Origin: Rothia sp. P100
Lineage (GTDB): Bacteria; Actinomycetota; Actinomycetes; Actinomycetales; Micrococcaceae
Assembly: GCF_023712425.1 (NCBI RefSeq)
Contig: NZ_JAMAYG010000001.1
Coordinates: 124,001-188,000 of the forward strand
Length of the DNA: 64,000 bases
Direction: 5' to 3'
The position numbers and the translations under genes are program-made. The stretch's first letter is position 1. Each line of letters begins with the position of its first letter. The notes below the pieces were generated by a model, which saw only the letters and a program-made list of their open reading frames with translations, was not told the DNA's origin and ran no database searches. Of the stretch, positions 18,147-26,829 are shown piece by piece.

Positions 18147-18172
18147 TACTCTCCCACGTTAGGGGGAGAGTA
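18147..18172. promoter_or_regulatory. Candidate operator upstream of the kinase-regulator pair
   Basis: TACTCTCCC and GGGAGAGTA are nine-base perfect inverted arms around ACGTTAGG. The right half reads TAGGGGGA from the symmetry axis, as in the site before the ABC exporter. The axis lies 45 bases upstream of the kinase start. It lies six bases from the end of the upstream 633-codon gene, so it could instead act as a hairpin on the transcript. Confidence 0.45.
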
Positions 18173-18177
18173 AGCGG

Positions 18178-20079
18178 TTACTCTTTACCAAAGAATTTCT
18201 TGAGCCTCTGACAGGCAGCGTCGCTAACTCGCTGGCCCACCTGTTTTGCCGTGCGTACCACCTTAGGTTCAGGCGGTGAGATCTTAGCTGTATCTGTGCT
18301 TTCAACCTGTGCTCTGAGTTCCTCCATGAGTGACGGAGCCTGCGGGGCAGGGTCTTGCACAAAGTTGACGTCCTTTAGCTTGCTGTAGATGCTGGCCATT
18401 ACCAGTTCAGCTGACCCACTCGCGCCCAGGGCTACTGCCGCAATGAGCGCTGCCTTGGGGTTATCTCCGCGGGCAGCACGACGCGCTGCCCATAGGGCAA
18501 AGGCTCCGGCTGCACCCAGGGATGCGGCGCCATCTGCAGCAACCAGCCAGGGGCGGGCCATGAGCTCACGGGCGACCGCGTTGAGCGGACCACTGCCATT
18601 GGGGTAGGCGGTGACGGTCTGCTTCAGCAAATCCATACCCGTCATTTCCGGGGTGAATTCACGGTAGCCCACATAATCCTGCATGGAGCCTTCTGAAGCC
18701 GCCACATTAGATAGTTCTTCGGGTAGCTGCAGGACCTGAATAACGGACTCAAGGCCGGTCTCGCTGATCATGTCATTCACGTAATTGGCTAAACGCTTGG
18801 ATGTTTGTTCATCAAGACCGTAAAGCCAGGCCAGGTTATCAATTTCCTCAGCCGCGCGAATCTCGTGCAGAGGCTCAGGCAACACACCGGGTAGTAGCCA
18901 AAGGTAATCCAGCACGGCAGAATTCCTTGGGATATAGCGGGTCAAAATCTTGGGGGCACCCCAAGCGAACTCAAGGATGGAACCGACGTCCGAATCATCG
19001 GGTGAGCCCACCACCTTAGTCATCCATTCGCCCACCGAACCCTCTTCAAGAAGCTGCGAGGAGCCGGGGAAAACAAAGGCGAGATGCTGTAGTCCCTCAG
19101 AGGTTTCAGCAACAATTGATGGCACCCGCATCATACTCAGAAGGTTGAGCAGCGAGACAGGGTCACCGGTGAGGAGGGACCAGCCATTATCAGCCGGAGC
19201 GGCCTCAATGGGACCAGCGAGTGGCGTCTGACCTATATAGGTGGGAATCTCGGTCATGGGCAACTCAACCAGGGCCGCTACAGTCCCGTCATTACTCAGC
19301 GCAAGCTCCTCGCCCAGGGCCGTGACGGGAGCTGAGAAACTGTAGGAGAACTGATCAGCGCAAATAGCACCGCGCACCGGTAGCTGCTCCAGCAGATCAT
19401 CAACAAACACATCGAAGGGCTGGCCCGGTTCTACCGACCCATCCTCCTGCATGTGCACGGTGGTTAGACTCTGACCATCGCTCTCGCACAGTACATAGAG
19501 GATAACGCTTTCTTGGGTAGTCTCATGAACCATCACCTCAGCGGAGTCAATGCTAGCCAGCATCAGGGCGTTAATGACCTCATCAGCGGTGGTTTCAACA
19601 ATGCGCTGTTCAATTTCATCGTCCAAACGCTGACGTTCCTCGGCCTCCTGTTCAGCTTTCTCTAACTCGAAAAAATCAAGGTCATCGGCCGTTGCGTTAA
19701 GCTGTTCGTTATCCTGAATCTGCGCAGGTGCTGGGTCAGATTCCGAAGGCGTCTCACCCTCGTTCTCCCGGTGCTCGGTAAGCACTTTTTCAAACATGTC
19801 CTCAAGCGCCCCGGGCTCTTTGAGCAGGTTCTCAAGTTCTGCTAAATCCTGCTCGTCCAGAGCATTGTTTGTAGCTCCTCTGGCCTGCTGAATAGCCCCC
19901 ACCATTTGTTCAAGTTCGCGGCGCAAACGCGCCTCCGGCGAATCCGGGTTCTCATCAGGTGTCGCAGGGGTCTCAACATCATCAAGCTCAATACCCGTTG
20001 GCCCGAAATCAAGTTGCACACGGGCCCATAGCATCTGAGGCTCGGACGGCTCAAGATCTTCAATCGAAAAATCAGACAT
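18178..20079 (-). CDS. Uncharacterised 633-residue acidic protein
   Basis: I do not recognise this protein. The N-terminal 200 residues are very acidic, probably disordered, with a predicted coiled coil of Glu/Gln/Arg near residues 140-170. The middle (about 180-520) looks globular. Near residues 530-580 there are two Ala/Gly/Leu-rich hydrophobic stretches, separated by a basic AARRAARGDNPK, that could be membrane segments or buried helices. The C-terminus is basic (KVVRTAKQVGQR and RLKKFFGKE). There is no signal peptide. It is directly upstream of the two-component system on the same strand; whether it belongs to that unit is unknown. Codon use matches its neighbours, so it is a real gene. 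Confidence 0.8.
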   Translation of the reverse strand: MSDFSIEDLEPSEPQMLWARVQLDFGPTGIELDDVETPATPDENPDSPEARLRRELEQMVGAIQQARGATNNALDEQDLAELENLLKEPGALEDMFEKVLTEHRENEGETPSESDPAPAQIQDNEQLNATADDLDFFELEKAEQEAEERQRLDDEIEQRIVETTADEVINALMLASIDSAEVMVHETTQESVILYVLCESDGQSLTTVHMQEDGSVEPGQPFDVFVDDLLEQLPVRGAICADQFSYSFSAPVTALGEELALSNDGTVAALVELPMTEIPTYIGQTPLAGPIEAAPADNGWSLLTGDPVSLLNLLSMMRVPSIVAETSEGLQHLAFVFPGSSQLLEEGSVGEWMTKVVGSPDDSDVGSILEFAWGAPKILTRYIPRNSAVLDYLWLLPGVLPEPLHEIRAAEEIDNLAWLYGLDEQTSKRLANYVNDMISETGLESVIQVLQLPEELSNVAASEGSMQDYVGYREFTPEMTGMDLLKQTVTAYPNGSGPLNAVARELMARPWLVAADGAASLGAAGAFALWAARRAARGDNPKAALIAAVALGASGSAELVMASIYSKLKDVNFVQDPAPQAPSLMEELRAQVESTDTAKISPPEPKVVRTAKQVGQRVSDAACQRLKKFFGKE

Positions 20080-20140
20080 ACATCAATCCTAGGGGTGGCG
20101 TTGATAGACAGTGGTGCGCGGTTCTCAGCACCAGTGCTGC

Positions 20141-20185
20141 AGCGGTTCAGTAGACAGCGGTTCAGTAGACAGCGGTTCAGTAGAG
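20141..20185. repeat. 15-base tandem repeat, three copies
   Basis: AGCGGTTCAGTAGAC is repeated head to tail at 20141-20155 and 20156-20170, with a third copy at 20171-20185 changed only in its last base. It lies in the short gap between the 633-codon gene and the NUDIX gene. Confidence 0.9.
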
Positions 20186-20205
20186 GACGGAGCGGCGGAG
20201 AGGGG

Positions 20206-20727
20206 TTAGGCTGGCAAATCAGCCGAGCTGAACTCCGCTACTTCACCGGTTTCCAGTGCTCGGTAAGCTTGGCGCAGACGCGCCGCGTGGCGGGGGCCGT
20301 AGTATTCATCGAGGTCTTCAGGTGACACCCAGCGGTATTCCGTCAGCTCTTCCTCCTGCAAACGGATGTCGCTGTTCTCGGGGATGACTCCTCCATCGTA
20401 GATGTAGTAGGTAGAGTCGCCCCAGATCCCTAGTTGAAGGCCGTGGAAAATAACTAGCAGACGTCCGGCAGGCACATCGAGACCTACCTCTTCTAGCACC
20501 TCACGGAAACAGGCAGGCTGAGGGGCTTCGCCGGCCTCAACCGTACCGCCGGGTATGGTCCAGCCATCCTTGTAATTGGGTTTGACGCAGAGCATCTGCC
20601 CGGTTTCGTTGCGGATCAGAGCACCCGAAGCAAGACGGCGAGTAGGTAGCGAAGCGATAAAGGCTTTCAGCTCTTCTTCAGGCAAGTATGAATCAGCCAC
20701 GGTGTCTCCCTCAAAGGTGGTGAACAT
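20206..20727 (-). CDS. NUDIX hydrolase
   Basis: Hydrolyses a nucleoside diphosphate linked to another moiety; the substrate cannot be told from the sequence. The NUDIX box is intact: GGTVEAGEAPQPACFREVLEE followed by VG. The ATG at 20727 has GGAAAG upstream and gives 173 residues; a TTG at 20742 is less likely. It sits between the orphan gene and ffh, and neither neighbour explains its role. Confidence 0.88.
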   Translation of the reverse strand: MFTTFEGDTVADSYLPEEELKAFIASLPTRRLASGALIRNETGQMLCVKPNYKDGWTIPGGTVEAGEAPQPACFREVLEEVGLDVPAGRLLVIFHGLQLGIWGDSTYYIYDGGVIPENSDIRLQEEELTEYRWVSPEDLDEYYGPRHAARLRQAYRALETGEVAEFSSADLPA

Positions 20728-20823
20728 GTTTCTTTCCACCAATCTACAACTGCCGGTTGCCCGGTGCGAGGTGAAATGGCCTCTGCTTTCTCTCAGCAGA
20801 ACTAAACCTGCTAAAAAGCAAAT

Positions 20824-20861
20824 GCCGCTACTAACTCATCTCACAGTGAGTCAGTAGCGGC
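20824..20861 (-). terminator. Terminator of ffh
   Basis: GCCGCTACTAACTCA and TGAGTCAGTAGCGGC pair at 14 of 15 positions around an eight-base loop. On the minus strand it is followed by ATTTGCTTTTTAG. It starts 17 bases after the ffh stop. Confidence 0.85.
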
Positions 20862-20877
20862 GCTTCCTAGAACCTGC

Positions 20878-22449
20878 CTACTTGAGGAACTTCTCGAAGC
20901 CCTTGGGCAGGTTCATGTCATCCATCTTGAAATCCTGGTTCTGCTGGCCAAAGGCTGAACCTGAAGCAGCGGGCTTAGCCGCAGCAGCAGCCTCCTGCTG
21001 AGCGCGCTTCGCGGGGTTACCCGAGCGGCCCTTCTTGTTCTTGTTTGCCTTGCCCTTGTTCTTTCGGGCGGCGCCACCAGCGGCAGCCATACCCGGCATC
21101 TGCATGCCACCGGGCATGCCAGCCATGTTGCCCGATGCCAGCTTCTTCATCATCTTCTGAGCCTGAGCAAAACGCTCCATCAGCTGATTGACCTCAGAAA
21201 CAGTGACACCCGAACCCTTAGCAATACGGGCACGGCGGGAGCCATTAATAATCTTGGGAGCAACACGCTCATGTGGGGTCATGGAGCGGACAATCGCCTC
21301 AACGCGGTCGATTTCCTTCTCATCAAAGTTCTCAAGCTGCTGGCGAATCTGAGCCGCACCGGGCATCATCATCAGCATCTTCTTCATGGAACCCATTTTG
21401 CGAATCTGCTGCATCTGAGCAAGGAAGTCTTCAAAGGTAAAGTCTTCTTGATCAACGAACTTCTTGGCCATGCGGTCAGCTTCGGCCTTGTCCCAGGTCT
21501 GCTCTGCCTGCTCAATGAGCGAGAGAACATCGCCCATATCCAGGATCCGCGATGCCATGCGGTCTGGGTGGAACTGCTCAAAATCAGTAACGTTCTCACC
21601 GGTAGAAGCGAACATGATGGGCTTGCCGGTTACCGATGCAACAGATAGGGCTGCACCGCCGCGGGCGTCGCCATCTAGCTTAGAGAGCACAACGCCAGTG
21701 AAGTCTACGCCTTCGTTGAAGGCGTTCGCGGTGTTGACGGCGTCCTGACCGATCATCGCATCGATGACGAAGAGAACTTCGTTAGGCTTGATAGCGTCGC
21801 GGATGTTGCGTGCCTGCTGCATGAGCTCGGCGTCTACACCCAAGCGGCCGGCGGTATCGACGATGACGACGTCGTGCAGTTTGGCACGAGCCTCAGCCAC
21901 GCCGTCGCGTGCCACCTGCACCGGGTCACCGGTGGGGGTATCAAACTCGGAAGTTACACCGGGGTGAGGTGCGTAGACGGGCACACCGGCACGGTCGCCA
22001 ACTACCTTGAGCTGAGTAACAGCGTTGGGGCGCTGAAGATCAGAGGCCACCAGCATGGGGGTGTGCCCCTGCTTCTTAAGCCAGTGGGAAAGCTTACCGG
22101 CCAGGGTGGTCTTACCCGCACCCTGCAGACCTGCCAGCATGATGATGGTGGGGCCGGTTTTTGCCATGTTGATGCGGCGGGTCTGGCCGCCCAGAATACT
22201 AACGAGCTCTTCATTAACAATTTTGACGATTTGCTGGCCGGGGTTTAGCGCCTCCGAAACCTCAGCACCCAGGGCACGTTCTTTGACGTGGGCGGTGAAT
22301 TCGCGGACCACGGATACGGCGACGTCGGCGTCCAGCAGGGCGCGGCGGATTTCGCGTACGGTTGCGTCAATATCCGCTTCGGTCAGTTTGCCCTTACCGC
22401 GCAGATTCTTGAAGGTGGCTGTTAGACGATCGGAGAGTGAATTGAACAC
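20878..22449 (-). CDS. ffh: Signal recognition particle protein Ffh (SRP54)
   Basis: GTPase that binds signal sequences at the ribosome and hands them to FtsY. The N domain begins FNSLSDRLTATFKNLRGKGKL, the G domain holds LQGAGKTTLAGKL, VIVDTAGRLGVD and LSKLDGDARGGAA, and the M domain is Met-rich (MKKMLMMMPG) with a Lys/Gly/Ala tail. I take the GTG at 22449 as start from the family N-terminus, although its ribosome site is weak; the frame remains open to a GTG at 22500. The partner ftsY is encoded at 27 kb. Confidence 0.95.
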   Translation of the reverse strand: MFNSLSDRLTATFKNLRGKGKLTEADIDATVREIRRALLDADVAVSVVREFTAHVKERALGAEVSEALNPGQQIVKIVNEELVSILGGQTRRINMAKTGPTIIMLAGLQGAGKTTLAGKLSHWLKKQGHTPMLVASDLQRPNAVTQLKVVGDRAGVPVYAPHPGVTSEFDTPTGDPVQVARDGVAEARAKLHDVVIVDTAGRLGVDAELMQQARNIRDAIKPNEVLFVIDAMIGQDAVNTANAFNEGVDFTGVVLSKLDGDARGGAALSVASVTGKPIMFASTGENVTDFEQFHPDRMASRILDMGDVLSLIEQAEQTWDKAEADRMAKKFVDQEDFTFEDFLAQMQQIRKMGSMKKMLMMMPGAAQIRQQLENFDEKEIDRVEAIVRSMTPHERVAPKIINGSRRARIAKGSGVTVSEVNQLMERFAQAQKMMKKLASGNMAGMPGGMQMPGMAAAGGAARKNKGKANKNKKGRSGNPAKRAQQEAAAAAKPAASGSAFGQQNQDFKMDDMNLPKGFEKFLK

Positions 22450-22637
22450 GAGCCGTGAACTACTTTCATCGCTGGGGACGCCGCCACCTATTGCCTGCAC
22501 ATTGGAGGGTAAGGTAGCAGCATGTTTATCAACTATCTAGAATAACGTATTTTCTGGTGGTAAAGCGCTGGGCTTTGTAACGAGCTATCTGTCCCTCGTT
22601 ACTGTAGCTACGCCTTTTCTTTCACGGGGGACCTCTT

Positions 22638-23465
22638 CTAGAGGGCAATCTCCAGCAGAATGGGGGTGTGATCCTGGCGGGTACCGGAATCAATCATCTC
22701 TGAGGCGGTTACCTTATCTGCTACACGGACTGAAACCAGCCAGTAATCGATGCGCCAGCCGGTGTTATTGATTTTACTGGTGCGAGAGCGCTGTGCCCAC
22801 CAGGTGTAGGCCCCGGTGACATCCCCGTGCAGGTGACGGAAGGTGTCGGTGAAGCCCTTGGCAAGAAGGTTGGTGAAGCCCTCACGCTCTTCATCGGTGA
22901 AGCCGGGTGAGCGGCGATTGCTCTTGGGGTTAGCCAGGTCGATTTCGGTGTGGGCTACGTTGAAGTCGCCAGTTGCGAGCACAGGCTTGATAGCGTCAAG
23001 CTCAGCCAGGTAGGTAGCGTAGAGGGCATCCCAGATTTGGCGGTCGCCCAGACGTTTGAGTCCGTCGGAGGAGTTGGGGGTGTAGACCTGGGTGACGAAG
23101 CAGTGCTCAAATTCGAGGGTAATTATGCGGCCCTCAGCGTCCATGGTGGTGGGTGCCTGAATCTTGGGGTAGGTCACCACCGGGTTCAGGCCCTTCTTGT
23201 AGAGAAAGAGGGTGCCGGCGTAGCCCTTGCGAGCCGGTTCAACCGAGGAAACCCAGGCAAGTTCATACTGCGGGAAGTAGCTTTCTAGTGCTTCGAGGTG
23301 CTTTCGGGTGGGGCCTTTATCGGAGAGTTTGGTTTCCTGGATGGCCAGGACATCGGGTGCGTGCTCAGCCAGGGTGGCAAAGACATCGCGTGAGAGTAGG
23401 GCGCGTGCAGATTCACTGGTGAGGGCGGCGTTGAGGGAGTCTACGTTCCAAGAAATGAGTTTCAT
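22638..23465 (-). CDS. xthA: Exodeoxyribonuclease III family
   Basis: Mg-dependent AP endonuclease and 3' exonuclease of base excision repair. The EEP-fold motifs are present: LISWNVDSLNA, LAIQETKLSD, the catalytic tyrosine region VTQVYTPNSSD, TGDFNVAHTEIDL and the final RIDYWLVS with QDHTPILLEI. I use the ATG at 23465 after GGTGAGC; longer frames read into the long hairpin upstream. The product is 275 residues. Confidence 0.92.
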   Translation of the reverse strand: MKLISWNVDSLNAALTSESARALLSRDVFATLAEHAPDVLAIQETKLSDKGPTRKHLEALESYFPQYELAWVSSVEPARKGYAGTLFLYKKGLNPVVTYPKIQAPTTMDAEGRIITLEFEHCFVTQVYTPNSSDGLKRLGDRQIWDALYATYLAELDAIKPVLATGDFNVAHTEIDLANPKSNRRSPGFTDEEREGFTNLLAKGFTDTFRHLHGDVTGAYTWWAQRSRTSKINNTGWRIDYWLVSVRVADKVTASEMIDSGTRQDHTPILLEIAL

Positions 23466-23485
23466 GCTCACCATTCTAATGAACC

Positions 23486-23538
23486 GGGCGCAAGGACGCC
23501 GGTGAGCTGCTTCCCAGCTCACCGGCGTCCTTGTGCCC
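23486..23538. repeat. Very long hairpin between glnK and xthA
   Basis: The arms CAAGGACGCCGGTGAGCTG (23491-23509) and its exact complement (23515-23533) pair over 19 bases with a five-base loop, and five outer pairs (one G-T) extend the stem to 24. It starts 21 bases before the xthA ATG and 33 bases after the glnK stop. There is no T-tract on the minus strand, so it is not a standard terminator. Its inner 11-base arms AAGGACGCCGG recur in a hairpin at 56567-56598. Confidence 0.85.
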
Positions 23539-23571
23539 CAGCAGTCTGACGGTGGTATTAACTAATGTCTC

Positions 23572-23910
23572 TTAAATCGCTGCCAGATCGCGTTCACCGG
23601 TGCTGACGCGCACTACCTCGTCTACGGGGCTTACCCAGACTTTGCCGTCCCCGGGCGATCCGGTGTTGGCGGTGGCAATAATGATACCGACAATATCGTC
23701 AGCTTGTGCGTCATCGGCCAGAATCTCTAGACGGACCTTGGGAATGAGCCGGACATTGTATTCCTTACCGCGATAGATCTCGGTGTGCCCGCCTTGCCTG
23801 CCGTAGCCGCTGGCCTCGGAGACCGTCATGCCGTCTACGCCCAGGTTTTCTAGGGCGATCTTGATGTCTTCAAACTTTTCAGGCTGAATCAGTGCCGTCA
23901 CCAATTTCAT
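23572..23910 (-). CDS. glnK: Nitrogen regulatory protein PII
   Basis: Trimeric signal protein that senses 2-oxoglutarate, ATP and ADP and plugs the ammonium channel. The 112-residue length, the T-loop tyrosine Tyr51 in YRGKEYNVRLIPK, and GKVWVSPVDEVVRVSTGE are typical of the family. In actinobacteria this Tyr is adenylylated by GlnD. It follows amt by 15 bases on the same strand, so they form an operon. The usual third gene glnD is not present; xthA comes next. Confidence 0.95.
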   Translation of the reverse strand: MKLVTALIQPEKFEDIKIALENLGVDGMTVSEASGYGRQGGHTEIYRGKEYNVRLIPKVRLEILADDAQADDIVGIIIATANTGSPGDGKVWVSPVDEVVRVSTGERDLAAI

Positions 23911-23925
23911 GTTGCTGCCCCTCTC

Positions 23926-25179
23926 TTACTTTTCTGCGAAGGCACCTGATGCCGGTGCCATGGCATATGCGGTTTCTGCGTGCTGGGCCAGGTCGATGCC
24001 CTGCACCTCCTGCTTCTCACTGACGCGGAAGCCCATGAAACGGTGGATGGGGAGCACGATAATTAGGGTGAGAACCGCACAGAAAATCACGGAGATGATA
24101 GTTGCGATACTCTGCGTTATCAGCAGCCCCAGACCGCCACCATAGAAGAGTCCGGCTGTACCGGTCTCTGGGGTAGCGATGAACCCGAGTGCCAGCGTAC
24201 CGATGATGCCTGACACCAGGTGAACACCCACAACGTCCAGGGAATCATCGTAGCCAAAGCGGTACTTGAGGCCGACAGCCCAGCCCGATGCTACACCGGC
24301 AACCACACCCAGGGCGATAGCCCCCACCGGGTTGATATTGGCGCAGGCCGGGGTGATTGCCACTAACCCTGAAACTAGACCGGACGCAGCGCCAAGGGAG
24401 GTAGCGTGGCCGTCTCGGATGCGTTCCAGGAGGGACCAGCCCAGCATGGCAGCTGCAGGAGCGGCGAGGGTGTTGACCCAAATCAGACCCGCCTGCGCGC
24501 CGTCCGAAGCGGCACCTACATTGAAACCAAACCAGCCGAACCAGAGGATAGCCGCGCCCAGCATGACCAGGGGCAGGTTGTGGGGACGCTGGTCGGGGTC
24601 CTTACCAAAGCCCTTGCGAGCGCCCAGAACCAAAGCGAGAATCAACCCAGCGACGCCTGCGTTGATGTGAATCACCAGCCCACCGGCAAAGTCGATAGCT
24701 TCGCCAAAAATTGACCCAATCCAGCCCTCTTCACCGAAAAGACCGCCGCCCCAGACCATAAAAGCAAGTGGGCAGTAGACCAGGGTGAGCCAGAGCGGAA
24801 CAAAGATACACCATGCCCCAAAACGAGCGCGATCGGCGATAGAACCGGAAATAATGGCCAGCGCGATGATGGCGAAGGTTGAGCTAAACGCTACTGCCAG
24901 CAGGTCGGTGCCACCGGCTGCAAGAGTTGAAGATAGCCCGAAGTCGCTGAAGGGGGAGCCTACAATATTGGGGATGAGGGCGTCCCCGCCGCTCATACCG
25001 TACCCCCAAAGCACCCAGCAAACACTGACCAGCCCCATTGAGATGATGGACATCATCATCATATTGAGAGCTGACTTAGCTCGTGTCATGCCGCTGTAGA
25101 ACAGTGCCAGACCGGGAGTCATGAACAGAACCAGTGCTGCGGCAACAATCGTCCACACGTCAGTTGCGGTGAGTTCCAT
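23926..25179 (-). CDS. amt: Ammonium transporter Amt
   Basis: Trimeric ammonium channel of 417 residues with about 11 membrane helices. The two pore histidines lie in VIHINAGVAGL and VGVHLVSGII, and the N-terminal AALVLFMTPGLALFYSGM is typical. I chose the ATG at 25179, as the longer frame lacks family similarity. The cytoplasmic tail ends VQGIDLAQHAETAYA, the part contacted by PII. A GlnR-type box lies 130 bases upstream, so expression probably rises in nitrogen limitation. Confidence 0.95.
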   Translation of the reverse strand: MELTATDVWTIVAAALVLFMTPGLALFYSGMTRAKSALNMMMMSIISMGLVSVCWVLWGYGMSGGDALIPNIVGSPFSDFGLSSTLAAGGTDLLAVAFSSTFAIIALAIISGSIADRARFGAWCIFVPLWLTLVYCPLAFMVWGGGLFGEEGWIGSIFGEAIDFAGGLVIHINAGVAGLILALVLGARKGFGKDPDQRPHNLPLVMLGAAILWFGWFGFNVGAASDGAQAGLIWVNTLAAPAAAMLGWSLLERIRDGHATSLGAASGLVSGLVAITPACANINPVGAIALGVVAGVASGWAVGLKYRFGYDDSLDVVGVHLVSGIIGTLALGFIATPETGTAGLFYGGGLGLLITQSIATIISVIFCAVLTLIIVLPIHRFMGFRVSEKQEVQGIDLAQHAETAYAMAPASGAFAEK

Positions 25180-25231
25180 GCCTCTTACCCCTTTCAAACC
25201 GTTTCGAGACAATTCCTGAGAGAAACTGTGC

Positions 25232-25248
25232 GCGGGGCGTTACCCCGC
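25232..25248. promoter_or_regulatory. Small hairpin in the amt leader region
   Basis: GCGGGG and CCCCGC pair around CGTTA, 53 bases upstream of the amt start. It may be the end of the aldehyde dehydrogenase transcript or part of the amt leader; there is no T-tract. I could not place a convincing amt promoter in this 264-base gap. Confidence 0.3.
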
Positions 25249-25308
25249 AGTGTTGTATTGACAGGTCCTATTCAACAGGAGCAATGTTTCGACGGGTGTG
25301 GGGTTCAA

Positions 25309-25324
25309 GTTTCCTGTGGGTTAC
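25309..25324 (-). promoter_or_regulatory. GlnR-type binding box upstream of amt-glnK
   Basis: On the minus strand the sequence is GTAAC, then CCACAG, then GAAAC. It matches exactly the actinobacterial GlnR consensus gTnAC-n6-GaAAc. A second GAAAC half-site lies 23 bases closer to the gene (25286-25290). Known GlnR targets in Streptomyces and mycobacteria include amtB-glnK, so the placement is as expected; glnR itself is not in the window. Confidence 0.65.
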
Positions 25325-25443
25325 ACCAGTCAGGGTTTTGTTGCAGCGATGAAAAATGGGGTTACGGCCAGGTTACTGGGAGTAACGGGAGTATTTCGGT
25401 CTCAGGTGTACACAGTCATCTGAGCACTGTTAACAACGGTTTG

Positions 25444-26829
25444 TTAGGCGAGCAGCTTTTTAATGAGATTTTCCTTGAAGCCTACGTAGGGCGGGTAGAG
25501 CAACCGCAGGGTGTCCGGCAAGAGGTGCTTGGTGAAAACAACCTTATCGTGGCTGAAATTTTCTACCGATTTCTGCCCGTGATATGCACCCATACCTGAT
25601 TCTCCCACTCCACCAAAAGGCCAGTCATGAGGTGAAAGATGCACCAGGGCCGCGCCAAAGACTAGCCCGCCACTTGAGGTTTCAGCAACCAGACGCCGTT
25701 GGTTTTCCTCCGAAACAAACCCATAGAGCGCCAGCGGTTTATCGCGACCATTGATGAAGTTCAGCGCCTGATCCATACTTTTCATGGGTACCAGGGGCAG
25801 AATGGGGCCGAATATTTCCTCCGTCATCACCGGGCTTTCCAGGGACGCCGGGCTCAGCAGGGTCGGCTGGATGTAGCGGTCCGCCAGGTCAGTCCTTCCG
25901 CCGTACTCCACGGTTCCTTGGCTGAGATAAGACATCAAGCGCCGGTGGTGCCGGTCATTAATGATGCGCCCATAATCCGGTGAAATCTGAGGGTCAGTAC
26001 CAAAAAATTCAGTAATAGCCGTTTGTAGTTCCGCGAGCAACTGCCGCTCCACACCGTCCAGCACCAGAACGTAGTCCGGGGCAACACAGGTTTGCCCGGC
26101 ATTCAAGAATTTTGCCCATGCGATACGCCGCGCAGCGACCCCCAGATCGGTAGTGCCATCCACCACCACCGGTGACTTACCACCCAATTCCAAAGTGATG
26201 GGAGTCAGGTTTTCGGCAGCAGCGCGAGCGATAATTCGCCCTACCTGCCCGTTACCGGTATAGAAAATATGGTCAAAACGCTGGGCCAGCAACTCAGTGG
26301 TCTCTTCGACCCCGCCTTCCACCAGGGCGATAGCTTGCCGATCCAGATATTGAGGCACCAACTGGGCCAACAGATCGGAGACTTCCCCAGCAACCTCACT
26401 GGGTTTGAGGACCACAGTATTACCGGCAGCTAGCGCACCAATCAGCGGGGCAAAAAGCAACTGTACCGGGTAGTTCCAGGGGGCTATGATGAGCACCGTG
26501 CCCAGGGGCTCTCGGACCAGAGATGCCCGCCCCGGCATCAAGTTCAGGGGCACATTCAGCCGGCGCGGCGCCGTCCATTTCTTGAGGTTTTTGAGGGCAT
26601 AATCGATGGCAGAAACCGTGATACCAATTTCGGTCATGTGAGCTTCGAGCGCTGACTTACCTAAATCTCTGGCAAGTGCCTGCTGAATCTCTGCGCTGTT
26701 CTCGGTCAGCAGAGCGCGTAAGGCAAGCAGTTGCTCGCGCCGCCAGCTACGCGGCTTGGTCGCACCGGTGGCAAAATGACGGTGAAGGGCTGTAACAGTT
26801 GCTTCAATGGTGTGAGGGTCCGTGGTCAT
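25444..26829 (-). CDS. Aldehyde dehydrogenase (class 3-like)
   Basis: NAD(P)-dependent oxidation of an aldehyde to an acid. Catalytic Cys248 lies in NAGQTCVAPDY and Glu214 in LELGGKSPV; the cofactor site includes NTVVLKPSE. The length of 461 residues, the short N-terminus and the C-terminal membrane-proximal basic stretch (VGFKENLIKKLL) are typical of fatty-aldehyde or class 3 enzymes. Substrate is not known; long-chain aldehydes are a reasonable guess. It is the only gene between ftsY and amt. Confidence 0.9.
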   Translation of the reverse strand: MTTDPHTIEATVTALHRHFATGATKPRSWRREQLLALRALLTENSAEIQQALARDLGKSALEAHMTEIGITVSAIDYALKNLKKWTAPRRLNVPLNLMPGRASLVREPLGTVLIIAPWNYPVQLLFAPLIGALAAGNTVVLKPSEVAGEVSDLLAQLVPQYLDRQAIALVEGGVEETTELLAQRFDHIFYTGNGQVGRIIARAAAENLTPITLELGGKSPVVVDGTTDLGVAARRIAWAKFLNAGQTCVAPDYVLVLDGVERQLLAELQTAITEFFGTDPQISPDYGRIINDRHHRRLMSYLSQGTVEYGGRTDLADRYIQPTLLSPASLESPVMTEEIFGPILPLVPMKSMDQALNFINGRDKPLALYGFVSEENQRRLVAETSSGGLVFGAALVHLSPHDWPFGGVGESGMGAYHGQKSVENFSHDKVVFTKHLLPDTLRLLYPPYVGFKENLIKKLLA

